Source: Caryophanales bacterium
GTDB lineage: Bacteria > Bacillota > Bacilli > Alicyclobacillales > SLC66
Direction of reading: 5' to 3'
Assembly (NCBI GenBank): GCA_027341705.1
Contig: DAIELO010000041.1
Coordinates: 1-8,211 of the forward strand
DNA: 8,211 nucleotides
Part shown: piece after piece, positions 1 to 6,718 of the stretch
Layout: each line of letters begins with the position of its first letter
Numbering within the stretch: the stretch's first letter is position 1
The notes under the pieces: generated by a model
Told to the model about the DNA's origin: nothing
The model's input: the letters and a program-made list of their open reading frames with translations, nothing else
Databases searched by the model: none
Made by a program: the position numbers and the translations under genes

Positions 1-3000
1 CAGTCGAGCAAACGTTTATAAAAACTGGGATCATCATCTCCTTGATGGATGCGATGGTGAAGTACCATGCCTTCGCTGTTCCCCCATCCCTGTTGTAGAA
101 AAAAGTGAGTGATCGGGCACTCAGCTTCACTTGGTATTTGTTTTCGGTTCGCTCGCATTTTCTTAACTAGATACGCCAAAGCACCTAACTTCGTGTGAAT
201 ACTGCCAGACACGATCGAATACGCAAAATCTGCTTGCCAATCCAGCACTTGATCCATCGGCATCGGCCGCGCAAAATAATAGCCTTGACCATACTCTGCA
301 CCTAATAGGGACACGGCTTCTGCCATCTCCAATGTTTCTATTCCTTCCACCACGATTTCCCACCCAAAATCATTGCCAATTTCAATGAGACTTCCCAATA
401 ATTTAAGCGTGGATAAGGGATGTTCGTCAAGTGTCGCCCATAACCCTCGATCGAATTTTACCAAATGAAATGGATGAACGACCAGTCGTAAAAAATTACT
501 ATCTCCTGCCCCAAAGTCGTCCATCGCCAAATGAATCCCCATGTTCACCAGTTTCATTAACGGCTCCACCAGCGACTCCAGATCAAACCCCTGTGTTTCT
601 AACAGTTCCAGATATATCCGCTTCGGGGGAAACTGATAGCGAGCGAGTGTCTGTTGAATCCATGGAATGATTTCTTGATTATACAGGGTGGAAGGCGACA
701 AATTGATCGAAATCCCTGCATGTTCAGCTAAATGCCCCCATTGCAAAAGCACTTGAATCCCACGTTCCAACCCTAACTGAAATAATCGATCTATTTCCGC
801 GAGCCCCAATAACGGAAGGAAGGTGGCAGGAGAAAGAATTTTGCCACTCCCCGTTTGCATTCTCGCTAGGAGTTCATATTTCAATATCTCACCAGTTTGT
901 AAATGAACGATAGGTTGCATATAAATTAATAATCCATCATTGAATAATTGCGCCCGATATATTCCTGCTTCATTCCGAGAGGGCACTATATCTACTTTTT
1001 GATTTTGCCCCCAACGTGCCTGTCCAAACAATTGCACCCCTTGCGCAAATGCCTTCATCCATGGCGATTCAAATTGATGGGCAAACGCACCATATAGCCC
1101 AATCACCGCCATCGTATTCAGATTCGAATCCAGTAATGGCACCATCAGCAATGAATGAATACCAAGTTTTCGAAACGTATCATGCCAAACCTCAAAACGC
1201 GGATCATTTAAGTAGGACGGCGTACTGACAACGCTGGCGCTAAACCATGATTCAGCAAGTAAACTTCGACCCTTTGGATCGATAGAATTAGGAATCGCCT
1301 TGATCGCAGGAACTGTCAACAGCACTGCGATTTCCCTTCCCCGATGACCAACTGCCTCCTCGACTATAAATCCCTCTTGCGGATGCAACTTAAATCGTAC
1401 CACACCAATGATCCCAGGCAAATGACTGAGTGCCGTTAAATCCTCACTCTGTGGAGTGGATAGGTGCGGACTGAAAATATTTAGATAGTGAGTCATGACC
1501 TGTTCCTGTACTTGTAATTGTGTTTGTAAATCAATTTGCAGCCGATGCTGAAGTGCAGCGATCATCTCATAATCACTGTTTAACAAGTGCCGAGCCGTAA
1601 ATTTTGTGATCATCTGAGAAAGAAAATCTGTCGCTTGCGAGAGTAATTGCCCATTAACCCCCATCAATGCATTGATCTTTCCGACCCGTCGAGCATGCTC
1701 ACGAATCTTATCAAGAGAATCAGTAGAATGGAACAAATAGTCAATATGTTTAGTGGCATTTTTCCTATATTGATCAGCTTCTGCTTTACTTAGACTGTTG
1801 ATGATCGATAGTGGATACTCCTCTTGGCGTATCTGTTCAAAAAAATGATCCACTAGGAGTTGTGTGGGAAATTGAAGACGTGCCCGAGGAAAATCAGAAC
1901 TCACTTCGTCAGATATCCCCAATTGCCACCAGCGATTTCGGGACCATGAGTGGATTTTCATTTGATACATCGCAATATCGGCAGTCCTAAGTAGTTGGTC
2001 ACCCTCTTCGCCATGTTGGGGATAATGAGCCAATCCCATACTCATTTCAATATCGATACCTCGGCTTAATCCCATTTCAAAAGGAGTTTCCACAACACGA
2101 TGAATGGAAGCGAGTCGCTCTTCAAGATCCTGATCACTAAAAGTAGGGGGGATATGGTGCAGTAGTAATACAAATTCATCCCCACCCCATCTTGCCAAAA
2201 AATCGCCCGAACGAAGATGACGGCTCAATCGTTGCGTAAATGCAATTAATAACTGATCCCCTGCTTCATGCCCTAACGTATCATTGACATACTTAAAGTT
2301 GTCTAAATCAATCATCCCTAGTAAAAAGGATGTATGCGCTTGTTTCGCTTGCACAATGGTATGATGAAGCTGTTGATCGAGTGCCCTACGATTGGGGAGC
2401 GCGGTTAATGCATCATGCAACGCGGCATGCTCCAATTGTTGTTGCAATACGTAGTTATCGGTCACATCTTGTACGGTCCAGATGCTCAATTCATGTGGTT
2501 CATCAGATCGTTCATGTAACAAGCTGATGGATAACTCCACCTTGATCTGACGACCATCCCTACAGGCAAACGATAATCCTGATTCATCGCCATATCCCTT
2601 ATGTTGCAGTTGCGAAAATAATCGACCACTCTCTTTATCAGTTTGGTACTGAGGATAAATTAAGGTAACAGGTTGCCCAATTAACTCACTCACATTCGTA
2701 TACCCAAGCATAGACACCAAGCGTTGATTGACCATCACCATCTCGATATCTTGGATCATGGCCATTCCCACAGACGTGCGATCAATAAAATGACGTTGCA
2801 CTTCGACCAATTGTCGTTCTGCATTGACAAGGTCAATCCGATCCAACCCATTCGTGATATCAATCGCTAGGGTTTCGATTAATGATCGCATATCCTCATC
2901 AAAAATATTCTCCTGTGCATGATAGATGGAAAGCATTCCCCACTTCTTGCCCCCACGATGGATTGGCAAGGAAGCGCTCGAATGGATACCAAATCGTTCT

Positions 3001-3389
3001 GCCCGTTCTTTCCACAACCACATATCGGGAATGTTTTGTAGAAATTGGTTATACACCGTCTGATCTTCACGCCATCCATTCCCCATTGAACCTCTTCCTT
3101 CAGGAATCGTAGGATCTGTCGATATATGCAGATCTAGCAAATACCCATGTTCTCCAGCGCTGGCAAGGTATTGAAACCTACCTTGATCATCTGGTACAGC
3201 AATAAACGCCAACTGATAGCGACCCTTTTGCACGATGATGTCACAAAGGGCTTGCATCAATGTGGATTCATCTGTCGCAGTCACCATAAGCTGATTGACA
3301 CGAATCAGCATTGCTTGAAAGTTCGTCAGTCGTTGTTCTCTACATTTACCTACGTTAGAAAATAGATCTCGACGCACCCGATATACCAT
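1..3389 (-). CDS. Multi-sensor bifunctional diguanylate cyclase/phosphodiesterase (GAF-PAS-GGDEF-globin-like-GAF-EAL-CZB-like), C-terminus off window
   Basis: The protein makes and breaks the second messenger cyclic di-GMP, probably in the cytoplasm since I see no membrane segment. The frame is open for 1129 codons to the left edge. Approximate order by residue: GAF 20-180; PAS 195-315; GGDEF 325-485, starting HDALTALPNRRAL, with active site GGDEF 402-406 and product-inhibition site RSGD 393-396; helical globin-like segment 490-630; GAF 635-800; EAL 815-1060. The EAL domain has the signature as YELLAR (E839) plus N896, E931, D957-D958, K978, E1015 and Q1035, so it looks catalytically complete. 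Residues 1065-1115 carry a His/Cys/His/His pattern like the CZB zinc domain. The start is ATG at 3389, preceded by GGGTGG and an in-frame TAG; a GTG three codons upstream is possible. The domain order is seen in the sequence; simultaneous activity of both outputs is inferred. The stop codon lies outside the window. Confidence 0.95.
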   Translation of the reverse strand, partial: MVYRVRRDLFSNVGKCREQRLTNFQAMLIRVNQLMVTATDESTLMQALCDIIVQKGRYQLAFIAVPDDQGRFQYLASAGEHGYLLDLHISTDPTIPEGRGSMGNGWREDQTVYNQFLQNIPDMWLWKERAERFGIHSSASLPIHRGGKKWGMLSIYHAQENIFDEDMRSLIETLAIDITNGLDRIDLVNAERQLVEVQRHFIDRTSVGMAMIQDIEMVMVNQRLVSMLGYTNVSELIGQPVTLIYPQYQTDKESGRLFSQLQHKGYGDESGLSFACRDGRQIKVELSISLLHERSDEPHELSIWTVQDVTDNYVLQQQLEHAALHDALTALPNRRALDQQLHHTIVQAKQAHTSFLLGMIDLDNFKYVNDTLGHEAGDQLLIAFTQRLSRHLRSGDFLARWGGDEFVLLLHHIPPTFSDQDLEERLASIHRVVETPFEMGLSRGIDIEMSMGLAHYPQHGEEGDQLLRTADIAMYQMKIHSWSRNRWWQLGISDEVSSDFPRARLQFPTQLLVDHFFEQIRQEEYPLSIINSLSKAEADQYRKNATKHIDYLFHSTDSLDKIREHARRVGKINALMGVNGQLLSQATDFLSQMITKFTARHLLNSDYEMIAALQHRLQIDLQTQLQVQEQVMTHYLNIFSPHLSTPQSEDLTALSHLPGIIGVVRFKLHPQEGFIVEEAVGHRGREIAVLLTVPAIKAIPNSIDPKGRSLLAESWFSASVVSTPSYLNDPRFEVWHDTFRKLGIHSLLMVPLLDSNLNTMAVIGLYGAFAHQFESPWMKAFAQGVQLFGQARWGQNQKVDIVPSRNEAGIYRAQLFNDGLLIYMQPIVHLQTGEILKYELLARMQTGSGKILSPATFLPLLGLAEIDRLFQLGLERGIQVLLQWGHLAEHAGISINLSPSTLYNQEIIPWIQQTLARYQFPPKRIYLELLETQGFDLESLVEPLMKLVNMGIHLAMDDFGAGDSNFLRLVVHPFHLVKFDRGLWATLDEHPLSTLKLLGSLIEIGNDFGWEIVVEGIETLEMAEAVSLLGAEYGQGYYFARPMPMDQVLDWQADFAYSIVSGSIHTKLGALAYLVKKMRANRKQIPSEAECPITHFFLQQGWGNSEGMVLHHRIHQGDDDPSFYKRLLD

Positions 3390-3443
3390 AAGTACCACCC
3401 ATTTTTTCTATATATTAATTACAATGTATGAAGAATTCATCTA

Positions 3444-3471
3444 TGTATAAACATTATCAAATACTTATCAA
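3444..3471 (-). promoter_or_regulatory. Candidate sigma-A type promoter for the c-di-GMP gene
   Basis: On the minus strand, TTGATA (3466-3471) is followed after 16 bases by TATACA (3444-3449), about 55 bases before the ATG. Both hexamers are near the vegetative consensus and the region is AT-rich. A second TATCAA copy lies alongside at 3455-3460. This is a pattern match only, and in AT-rich DNA such matches occur by chance. Confidence 0.35.
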
Positions 3472-3490
3472 TTGTTACTGCAAAAGCTAA

Positions 3491-3651
3491 CTATATTCTA
3501 GTCTTCTGTGGATATTTTTTCAAACATTTATAGGCTATGTTCATTGGATTTATGATGCGCATCTTTACTATGGAATAGGACATCATCCACATGAATCAAT
3601 ATGGTCTACGGTCGTTGATCGATGGATAGAGTGGAAATTAGAAAATCAATA
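3491..3651 (+). pseudogene. Start-less C-terminal coding remnant before the stay-green gene
   Basis: After an in-frame TAA at 3488-3490, this frame stays open to a TAA at 3649-3651. From 3533 it reads like real protein, beginning GYVHWIYDAHLYYGIGHHPH and ending WIEWKLENQ, rich in Trp, Tyr and His. No ATG, GTG or TTG occurs in the frame, so the piece cannot be translated conventionally. It ends 22 bases before the next gene's start. It is best explained as the tail of a decayed gene that once preceded the stay-green gene. I do not recognise the family. Alternatives are a rare start such as ATT or CTG, or a chance open frame. Confidence 0.3.
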
Positions 3652-3673
3652 ACGCTACTTGGGAGAGGATTGA

Positions 3674-4135
3674 ATGTCTCACCTGAACCCCGATAAGCTA
3701 TATTGCCGATTCCTGAATGGCAGTCAACCAGATGGGCCGATCGTGCCAAGGCGCTATACACTCACTCATTCCGACAGAACCGGAGAACTTTTCTTAAGTA
3801 TTGGCCATGACTATAGTCGAGAACAGATCAGTGGATGGTATACGAGATTGATGCGGGATGAAGTATTGGCTGAATGGAAAACACAGCAGCAACAATATCT
3901 ACTCTGGATCTACGTTCATGTGAGCGGTGGAGGGGCAATTGGTTTCTCAGGATGGAGAAATTCCATCCTGCACCGGGAAATGCCGCTTGTCCTCGAGGCG
4001 ATCCGCTTTGGTGAACGTTGTTTGGTCGATCATTTCCCTGAACTGAACCACGCACTCGTGAAAGTCCGTTTTCAATCGAACAAAGAGAAATACAACCTCA
4101 CAGAATCCTGGGGAAACTTTGGCGAGTATCAGTGA
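3674..4135 (+). CDS. Stay-green (SGR) family protein, putative Mg-dechelatase homolog
   Basis: This 153-residue protein matches the stay-green family. Plant members remove magnesium from chlorophyll a to start its breakdown, and some bacterial homologs retain that activity. Recognisable blocks are NPDKLYCRFLNG (5-16), PRRYTLTHSDRTGELFLSIG (25-44), MRDEVLAEW (60-68), REMPLVLEAIRFGERC (101-116), the FPELNHALVKVRF segment and the terminal ESWGNFGEY. As I recall, His32, Asp34 and Asp62 are catalytic in the Chloroflexi homolog, and this protein has His, Asp and Asp at exactly those positions. There is no signal peptide or membrane segment, so it is probably cytoplasmic. The ATG has GGGAGAGG 4 bases upstream. 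The length is typical of bacterial single-domain members. Family assignment is firm; the natural substrate in a probable non-phototroph is unknown and could be another tetrapyrrole. Confidence 0.9.
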   Translation: MSHLNPDKLYCRFLNGSQPDGPIVPRRYTLTHSDRTGELFLSIGHDYSREQISGWYTRLMRDEVLAEWKTQQQQYLLWIYVHVSGGGAIGFSGWRNSILHREMPLVLEAIRFGERCLVDHFPELNHALVKVRFQSNKEKYNLTESWGNFGEYQ

Positions 4136-4157
4136 TAATCTTGCTCACATGGCTTGG

Positions 4158-4186
4158 GGTTGACCATTGGTGAAGGCCAATCAGCC
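4158..4186 (+). terminator. Bulged stem-loop between stay-green gene and flavin operon
   Basis: GGTTG (4158-4162) and ATTGG (4166-4170) pair with CAGCC (4182-4186) and CCAAT (4177-4181). This gives a ten-pair stem including one G-U pair, a three-base ACC bulge and loop TGAAGG. It starts 22 bases after the stay-green stop. The following bases are only mildly T-rich, so it is a poor classical terminator and could instead be a leader or RNA-stabilising structure. No FMN riboswitch is recognisable here. Confidence 0.3.
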
Positions 4187-4271
4187 GTTGTAAGGTTTAT
4201 TACAGCATTTGTTGCTAGACTCTTCTAAAAAGTAACAAGTAGGCTATTTAAATTTAGAGGAGTTTACATTG

Positions 4272-4778
4272 ATGGCAAAAAAGATGGGTAAGCGGTTAAT
4301 GGGAATTTGCGGCGTAGCAGTAACTGCTGTTTATGCCGCCGGGTATATCTATACCATGCCTTCGGCACAAGCCACCGCCAGCAGTACATTGTTGCCTGCT
4401 GCTTCTGCAAGTGCACCTGCGTCCTCATCCGCATCCACCACTGATACTGCTAAGCATACAGCAAAGCAACATCCAACGTCATCCAAAAAAAATCAAACCG
4501 CCTCAACCGCTAAATACAAGGATGGCACCTATACAGGGACAGGTACCAACTCTTACGGTACCTGCTCGGTAGCGGTCACAATTCACCACGGGAAGATCAT
4601 CTCTGTAAAAATCACCAATTACATGATGCATTATCCCCAGTATTATATTGATCCGCAATTGCCGAAAGAAGTAGTGTCTATGCAAACATGGAAAATTTAT
4701 GTTATTTCAGGCGCCACGGCGAGTACGTACAATTTTGCGGAAGCAGTATATTATGCGCTGCAAAAAGCAAAGGCATAA
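4272..4778 (+). CDS. Exported/anchored FMN-binding domain protein with covalent-flavin motif
   Basis: This 168-residue protein is predicted to carry covalently bound FMN outside the cytoplasmic membrane and pass electrons. Residues 1-8 are basic, 9-27 are hydrophobic, and SAQA at 31-34 could be cleaved by signal peptidase, so it is either secreted or N-terminally anchored. Residues 35-79 form a flexible Ser/Ala/Thr/Lys linker. The FMN_bind domain runs from YKDGTYTGTGTNSYG (about 81) to the end. VISGATAS includes the [S/T]GAT flavinylation motif with acceptor Thr149, to which ApbE proteins attach FMN by a phosphoester bond. The start is ATG 4272, 9 bases after GAGGAG (4257-4262); TTG 4269 is an alternative adding one residue. 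It heads an operon whose next gene encodes ApbE, 28 bases downstream, which strongly supports the role. Cys13 is not in a proper lipobox. Confidence 0.88.
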   Translation: MAKKMGKRLMGICGVAVTAVYAAGYIYTMPSAQATASSTLLPAASASAPASSSASTTDTAKHTAKQHPTSSKKNQTASTAKYKDGTYTGTGTNSYGTCSVAVTIHHGKIISVKITNYMMHYPQYYIDPQLPKEVVSMQTWKIYVISGATASTYNFAEAVYYALQKAKA

Positions 4779-4795
4779 AGATCATCCTACGGTTC

Positions 4796-4801
4796 AGGAG
4801 G
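4796..4801 (+). promoter_or_regulatory. Strong ribosome binding site deciding the ApbE start
   Basis: A perfect AGGAGG lies in the 28-base gap after the FMN-binding gene. It is 5 bases before ATG 4807 and only 2 before ATG 4804, so it favours 4807. It argues against the in-frame ATG at 4699, which would lie inside the preceding gene. Confidence 0.75.
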
Positions 4802-4806
4802 CAATG

Positions 4807-5736
4807 ATGGAGTTACAACCAAGGTATCGTTTGACTTCAGATTCACGGCTGCTCATGGGAACGCTCGTGTCTGTTCAGGTAGTAGGAAATGAAGAATCGA
4901 ATGTCATTGAAAATGCAATAGATAAAGCCTTTTCTGTTATGCGTTTTGTCGAGACGATGTGCAGTCGCTTTGATGACCATAGCGCCCTTCGTGAACTGTG
5001 CAGGCATCCGAGAGAATGGATGAAGGTTCCTGATGTTTTATTTGAAACGCTTCGATTGGCGTTAACCATGAGTGAGCTCACTGACGGCGCATTTGATCCG
5101 ACCATTGGAAATTTGCTAGATCAACATGGTTTTAATACCCACTATTTGACCAACGAAGCAATTAACATCCATCCTGTCACAGAGGAAAAGGTTAGCTTTC
5201 GCGATATTTCTCTTGAGGAGGATACGCGGAATGTGTATTTAAATAAACCAATGCTTCTTGATTTGGGGGCTGTGGCAAAAGGGTTTGCCGTAGATCTTGC
5301 TGCCAAAGAACTCTCTATATTCAACGGTTTTGTGATCAATGCTGGTGGGGACCTGTACCTTCATGGCATAGACCCCACCGGCGAAAGCTGGACGGTGGGA
5401 ATCCAACACCCTGAAGAGAAAGACGCAATGATTGCCTGGCTGAAAATAACCGATGCCGCAGTCTGCACATCTGGTACTTATGAACGTAGAAGTCCCATTA
5501 ATCAGGAGATTCACCATTTGTTCAATCCCGTGACAGGCAAAAGCACAAAAGGGTTACTCAGTTGTACAGTGATTGCGCCATTTGCCATGCTCGCAGATGC
5601 GGTGTCCACGGCTGCATTTGTACTAGGCAAAGATCGTGCACTTGATTTTGTCAATGAAGTGGAACTAGATGCGCTTTGTATCAATGACATGCTGGAGATC
5701 ACAATGACAGATGCAATGGAGAGGTATTTGCGATGA
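4807..5736 (+). CDS. apbE: FAD:protein FMN transferase (ApbE family)
   Basis: The enzyme transfers FMN from FAD onto a Thr or Ser in a [S/T]GA[S/T] motif, here most likely Thr149 of the preceding protein. The product is 309 residues, slightly shorter than typical ApbE lipoproteins. Family landmarks in order are LLMGTLVSVQV near the N-terminus, SRFDDHSALREL, LTDGAFDPTIGNL, DLGAVAKGFAVDLAAKEL, FVINAGGDLYLHG, AVCTSGTYERR, HHLFNPVTGKS and MLADAVSTAAFVLG. The last includes the Asp that usually helps bind the metal. No signal peptide or lipobox is visible from the chosen start, and the 36-residue extension from ATG 4699 would not supply one. Its TGA overlaps the next ATG (ATGA), so the downstream gene is translationally coupled. 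Family assignment is firm; cytoplasmic location is inferred from the missing signal. Confidence 0.93.
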   Translation: MELQPRYRLTSDSRLLMGTLVSVQVVGNEESNVIENAIDKAFSVMRFVETMCSRFDDHSALRELCRHPREWMKVPDVLFETLRLALTMSELTDGAFDPTIGNLLDQHGFNTHYLTNEAINIHPVTEEKVSFRDISLEEDTRNVYLNKPMLLDLGAVAKGFAVDLAAKELSIFNGFVINAGGDLYLHGIDPTGESWTVGIQHPEEKDAMIAWLKITDAAVCTSGTYERRSPINQEIHHLFNPVTGKSTKGLLSCTVIAPFAMLADAVSTAAFVLGKDRALDFVNEVELDALCINDMLEITMTDAMERYLR

Positions 5737-6533
5737 ATTTAGAAAAACTGATGAAAACGCCAAAAGGCTACTTGATGGCCATGCTGATAGGGTTAACGCT
5801 GGTGGCGGCACTACGTCCTCAGGATCACATAGGGCTTTTCAATGCGGGTATATCCATCGCCACCGCACTGGTGATCGATGGAATGGTCGCCATGATGTAT
5901 AAAAGTAAAAAAAAGTTTCCCGATGGAGGGATTATCACTGCGTTGATTGTCGCAGATGTGCTTAGCAATTCGACGCCTTGGTACATCATTGCGGCAACTA
6001 CCGCAGTAGCACTGCTGTCGAAGCATATCATCAAGTCGAGCAGAAAGCCGATTTTCAATCCAGCTGCGTTTGGATTGCTATTTGCCATCTATATTTTTTC
6101 CACCGGGCAAAGCTGGTGGGGTAGTCTGGCGCTGCTTCCTCCCTGGTTAATACCCGTATTAATCATACCGGGTATTGTGATTTCCATAAAAGTAAATAGA
6201 TTTCCCCAAGTCGCCTCATTTTTAGGCGTGTATTTTGCGCTGATGCTCTTGATGGCTATTTTCCATTTAGGGTTGCCATACGATACACCGGCGGATGCGT
6301 TGCGCATTCCTTTCGTCAATTCGGCGCTTTTTCTTGCGTTTTTCATGCTTACCGATCCCCCCACGACACCTGCCACCTATCCAAAGCAAATTGTGTTTGG
6401 AAGTCTCGTCGCGATCATTGGCTCCATGATCTTTGCCAATTATGGAGGACTCGCATACTTGTTAATAGGTCTCTTGGTGAGTAATTTGGTAAATTTTATA
6501 ATGATGACATCCACCAAAAGGGGGCACGTCTAG
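5733..6533 (+). CDS. NqrB/RnfD-family membrane protein of a flavin electron-transfer module
   Basis: This 266-residue integral membrane protein has about ten hydrophobic segments, near residues 12-28, 34-56, 65-78, 82-99, 106-122, 130-150, 158-179, 190-205, 218-236 and 240-258. That is the helix count expected of the NqrB/RnfD family, whose members carry electrons across the membrane in Na+-NQR and Rnf complexes. Family-like blocks are KFPDGGIITALIVAD, SRKPIFNPAAFGLLFA and FMLTDPPTTPATYP. It is shorter than usual RnfD (about 310-350 residues) and has no [S/T]GAT sequence, so it probably lacks the covalent FMN of true RnfD/NqrB. No other rnf or nqr subunit is nearby. The ATG overlaps the apbE stop, with GGAGAGG 10 bases upstream. 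The likely role is to pass electrons through the membrane to the FMN domain of the first operon gene. Family is likely; donor and acceptor are unknown. Confidence 0.82.
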   Translation: MNLEKLMKTPKGYLMAMLIGLTLVAALRPQDHIGLFNAGISIATALVIDGMVAMMYKSKKKFPDGGIITALIVADVLSNSTPWYIIAATTAVALLSKHIIKSSRKPIFNPAAFGLLFAIYIFSTGQSWWGSLALLPPWLIPVLIIPGIVISIKVNRFPQVASFLGVYFALMLLMAIFHLGLPYDTPADALRIPFVNSALFLAFFMLTDPPTTPATYPKQIVFGSLVAIIGSMIFANYGGLAYLLIGLLVSNLVNFIMMTSTKRGHV

Positions 6534-6544
6534 TAATGCGCTCT

Positions 6545-6561
6545 TGCTAATTGATTTAGCA
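6545..6561 (+). terminator. Weak stem-loop after the flavin operon
   Basis: TGCTAA (6545-6550) pairs with TTAGCA (6556-6561) around a TTGAT loop, 12 bases after the operon stop, with a short T-rich run further on. The stem is AT-rich and short, so termination efficiency is doubtful. The rest of the 185-base gap to the convergent deacylase gene shows no other clear feature. Confidence 0.25.
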
Positions 6562-6718
6562 CTGTCATTGTTTCTATGTATACTCGTTCACTACACCGTA
6601 ATCCATTATATGGGTATCACGATATTTTTATTTGCGTCAATGTGATATAGGTAAAAATACATATCCCCTTCGCCCGATTCATCGAACGTCCTATTCCCTA
6701 CCGTCTTACTTCAATCAC

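Noticed and set aside
431..3365. Several plus-strand frames of 65-79 codons (for example 431-670, 1016-1228, 2882-3112, 3147-3365)
   Set aside because: All are antisense to the continuous c-di-GMP protein frame, whose domain motifs are unmistakable; their translations are low-complexity or patternless.
3472..3499. TTGTTA and TATTCT as a plus-strand promoter for the stay-green gene
   Set aside because: Spacing of 16 is acceptable, but the hexamers are weak and lie about 175 bases upstream in AT-rich DNA; not distinguishable from chance.
4136..4268. Possible FMN riboswitch before the flavin operon
   Set aside because: The region is only 133 bases and I see none of the conserved RFN-element helices or motifs, only one bulged hairpin.
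4699..4806. Upstream ATG that would extend ApbE by 36 residues
   Set aside because: It lies inside the FMN-binding gene, has no ribosome site and encodes a basic non-ApbE-like stretch, whereas a perfect AGGAGG precedes ATG 4807.
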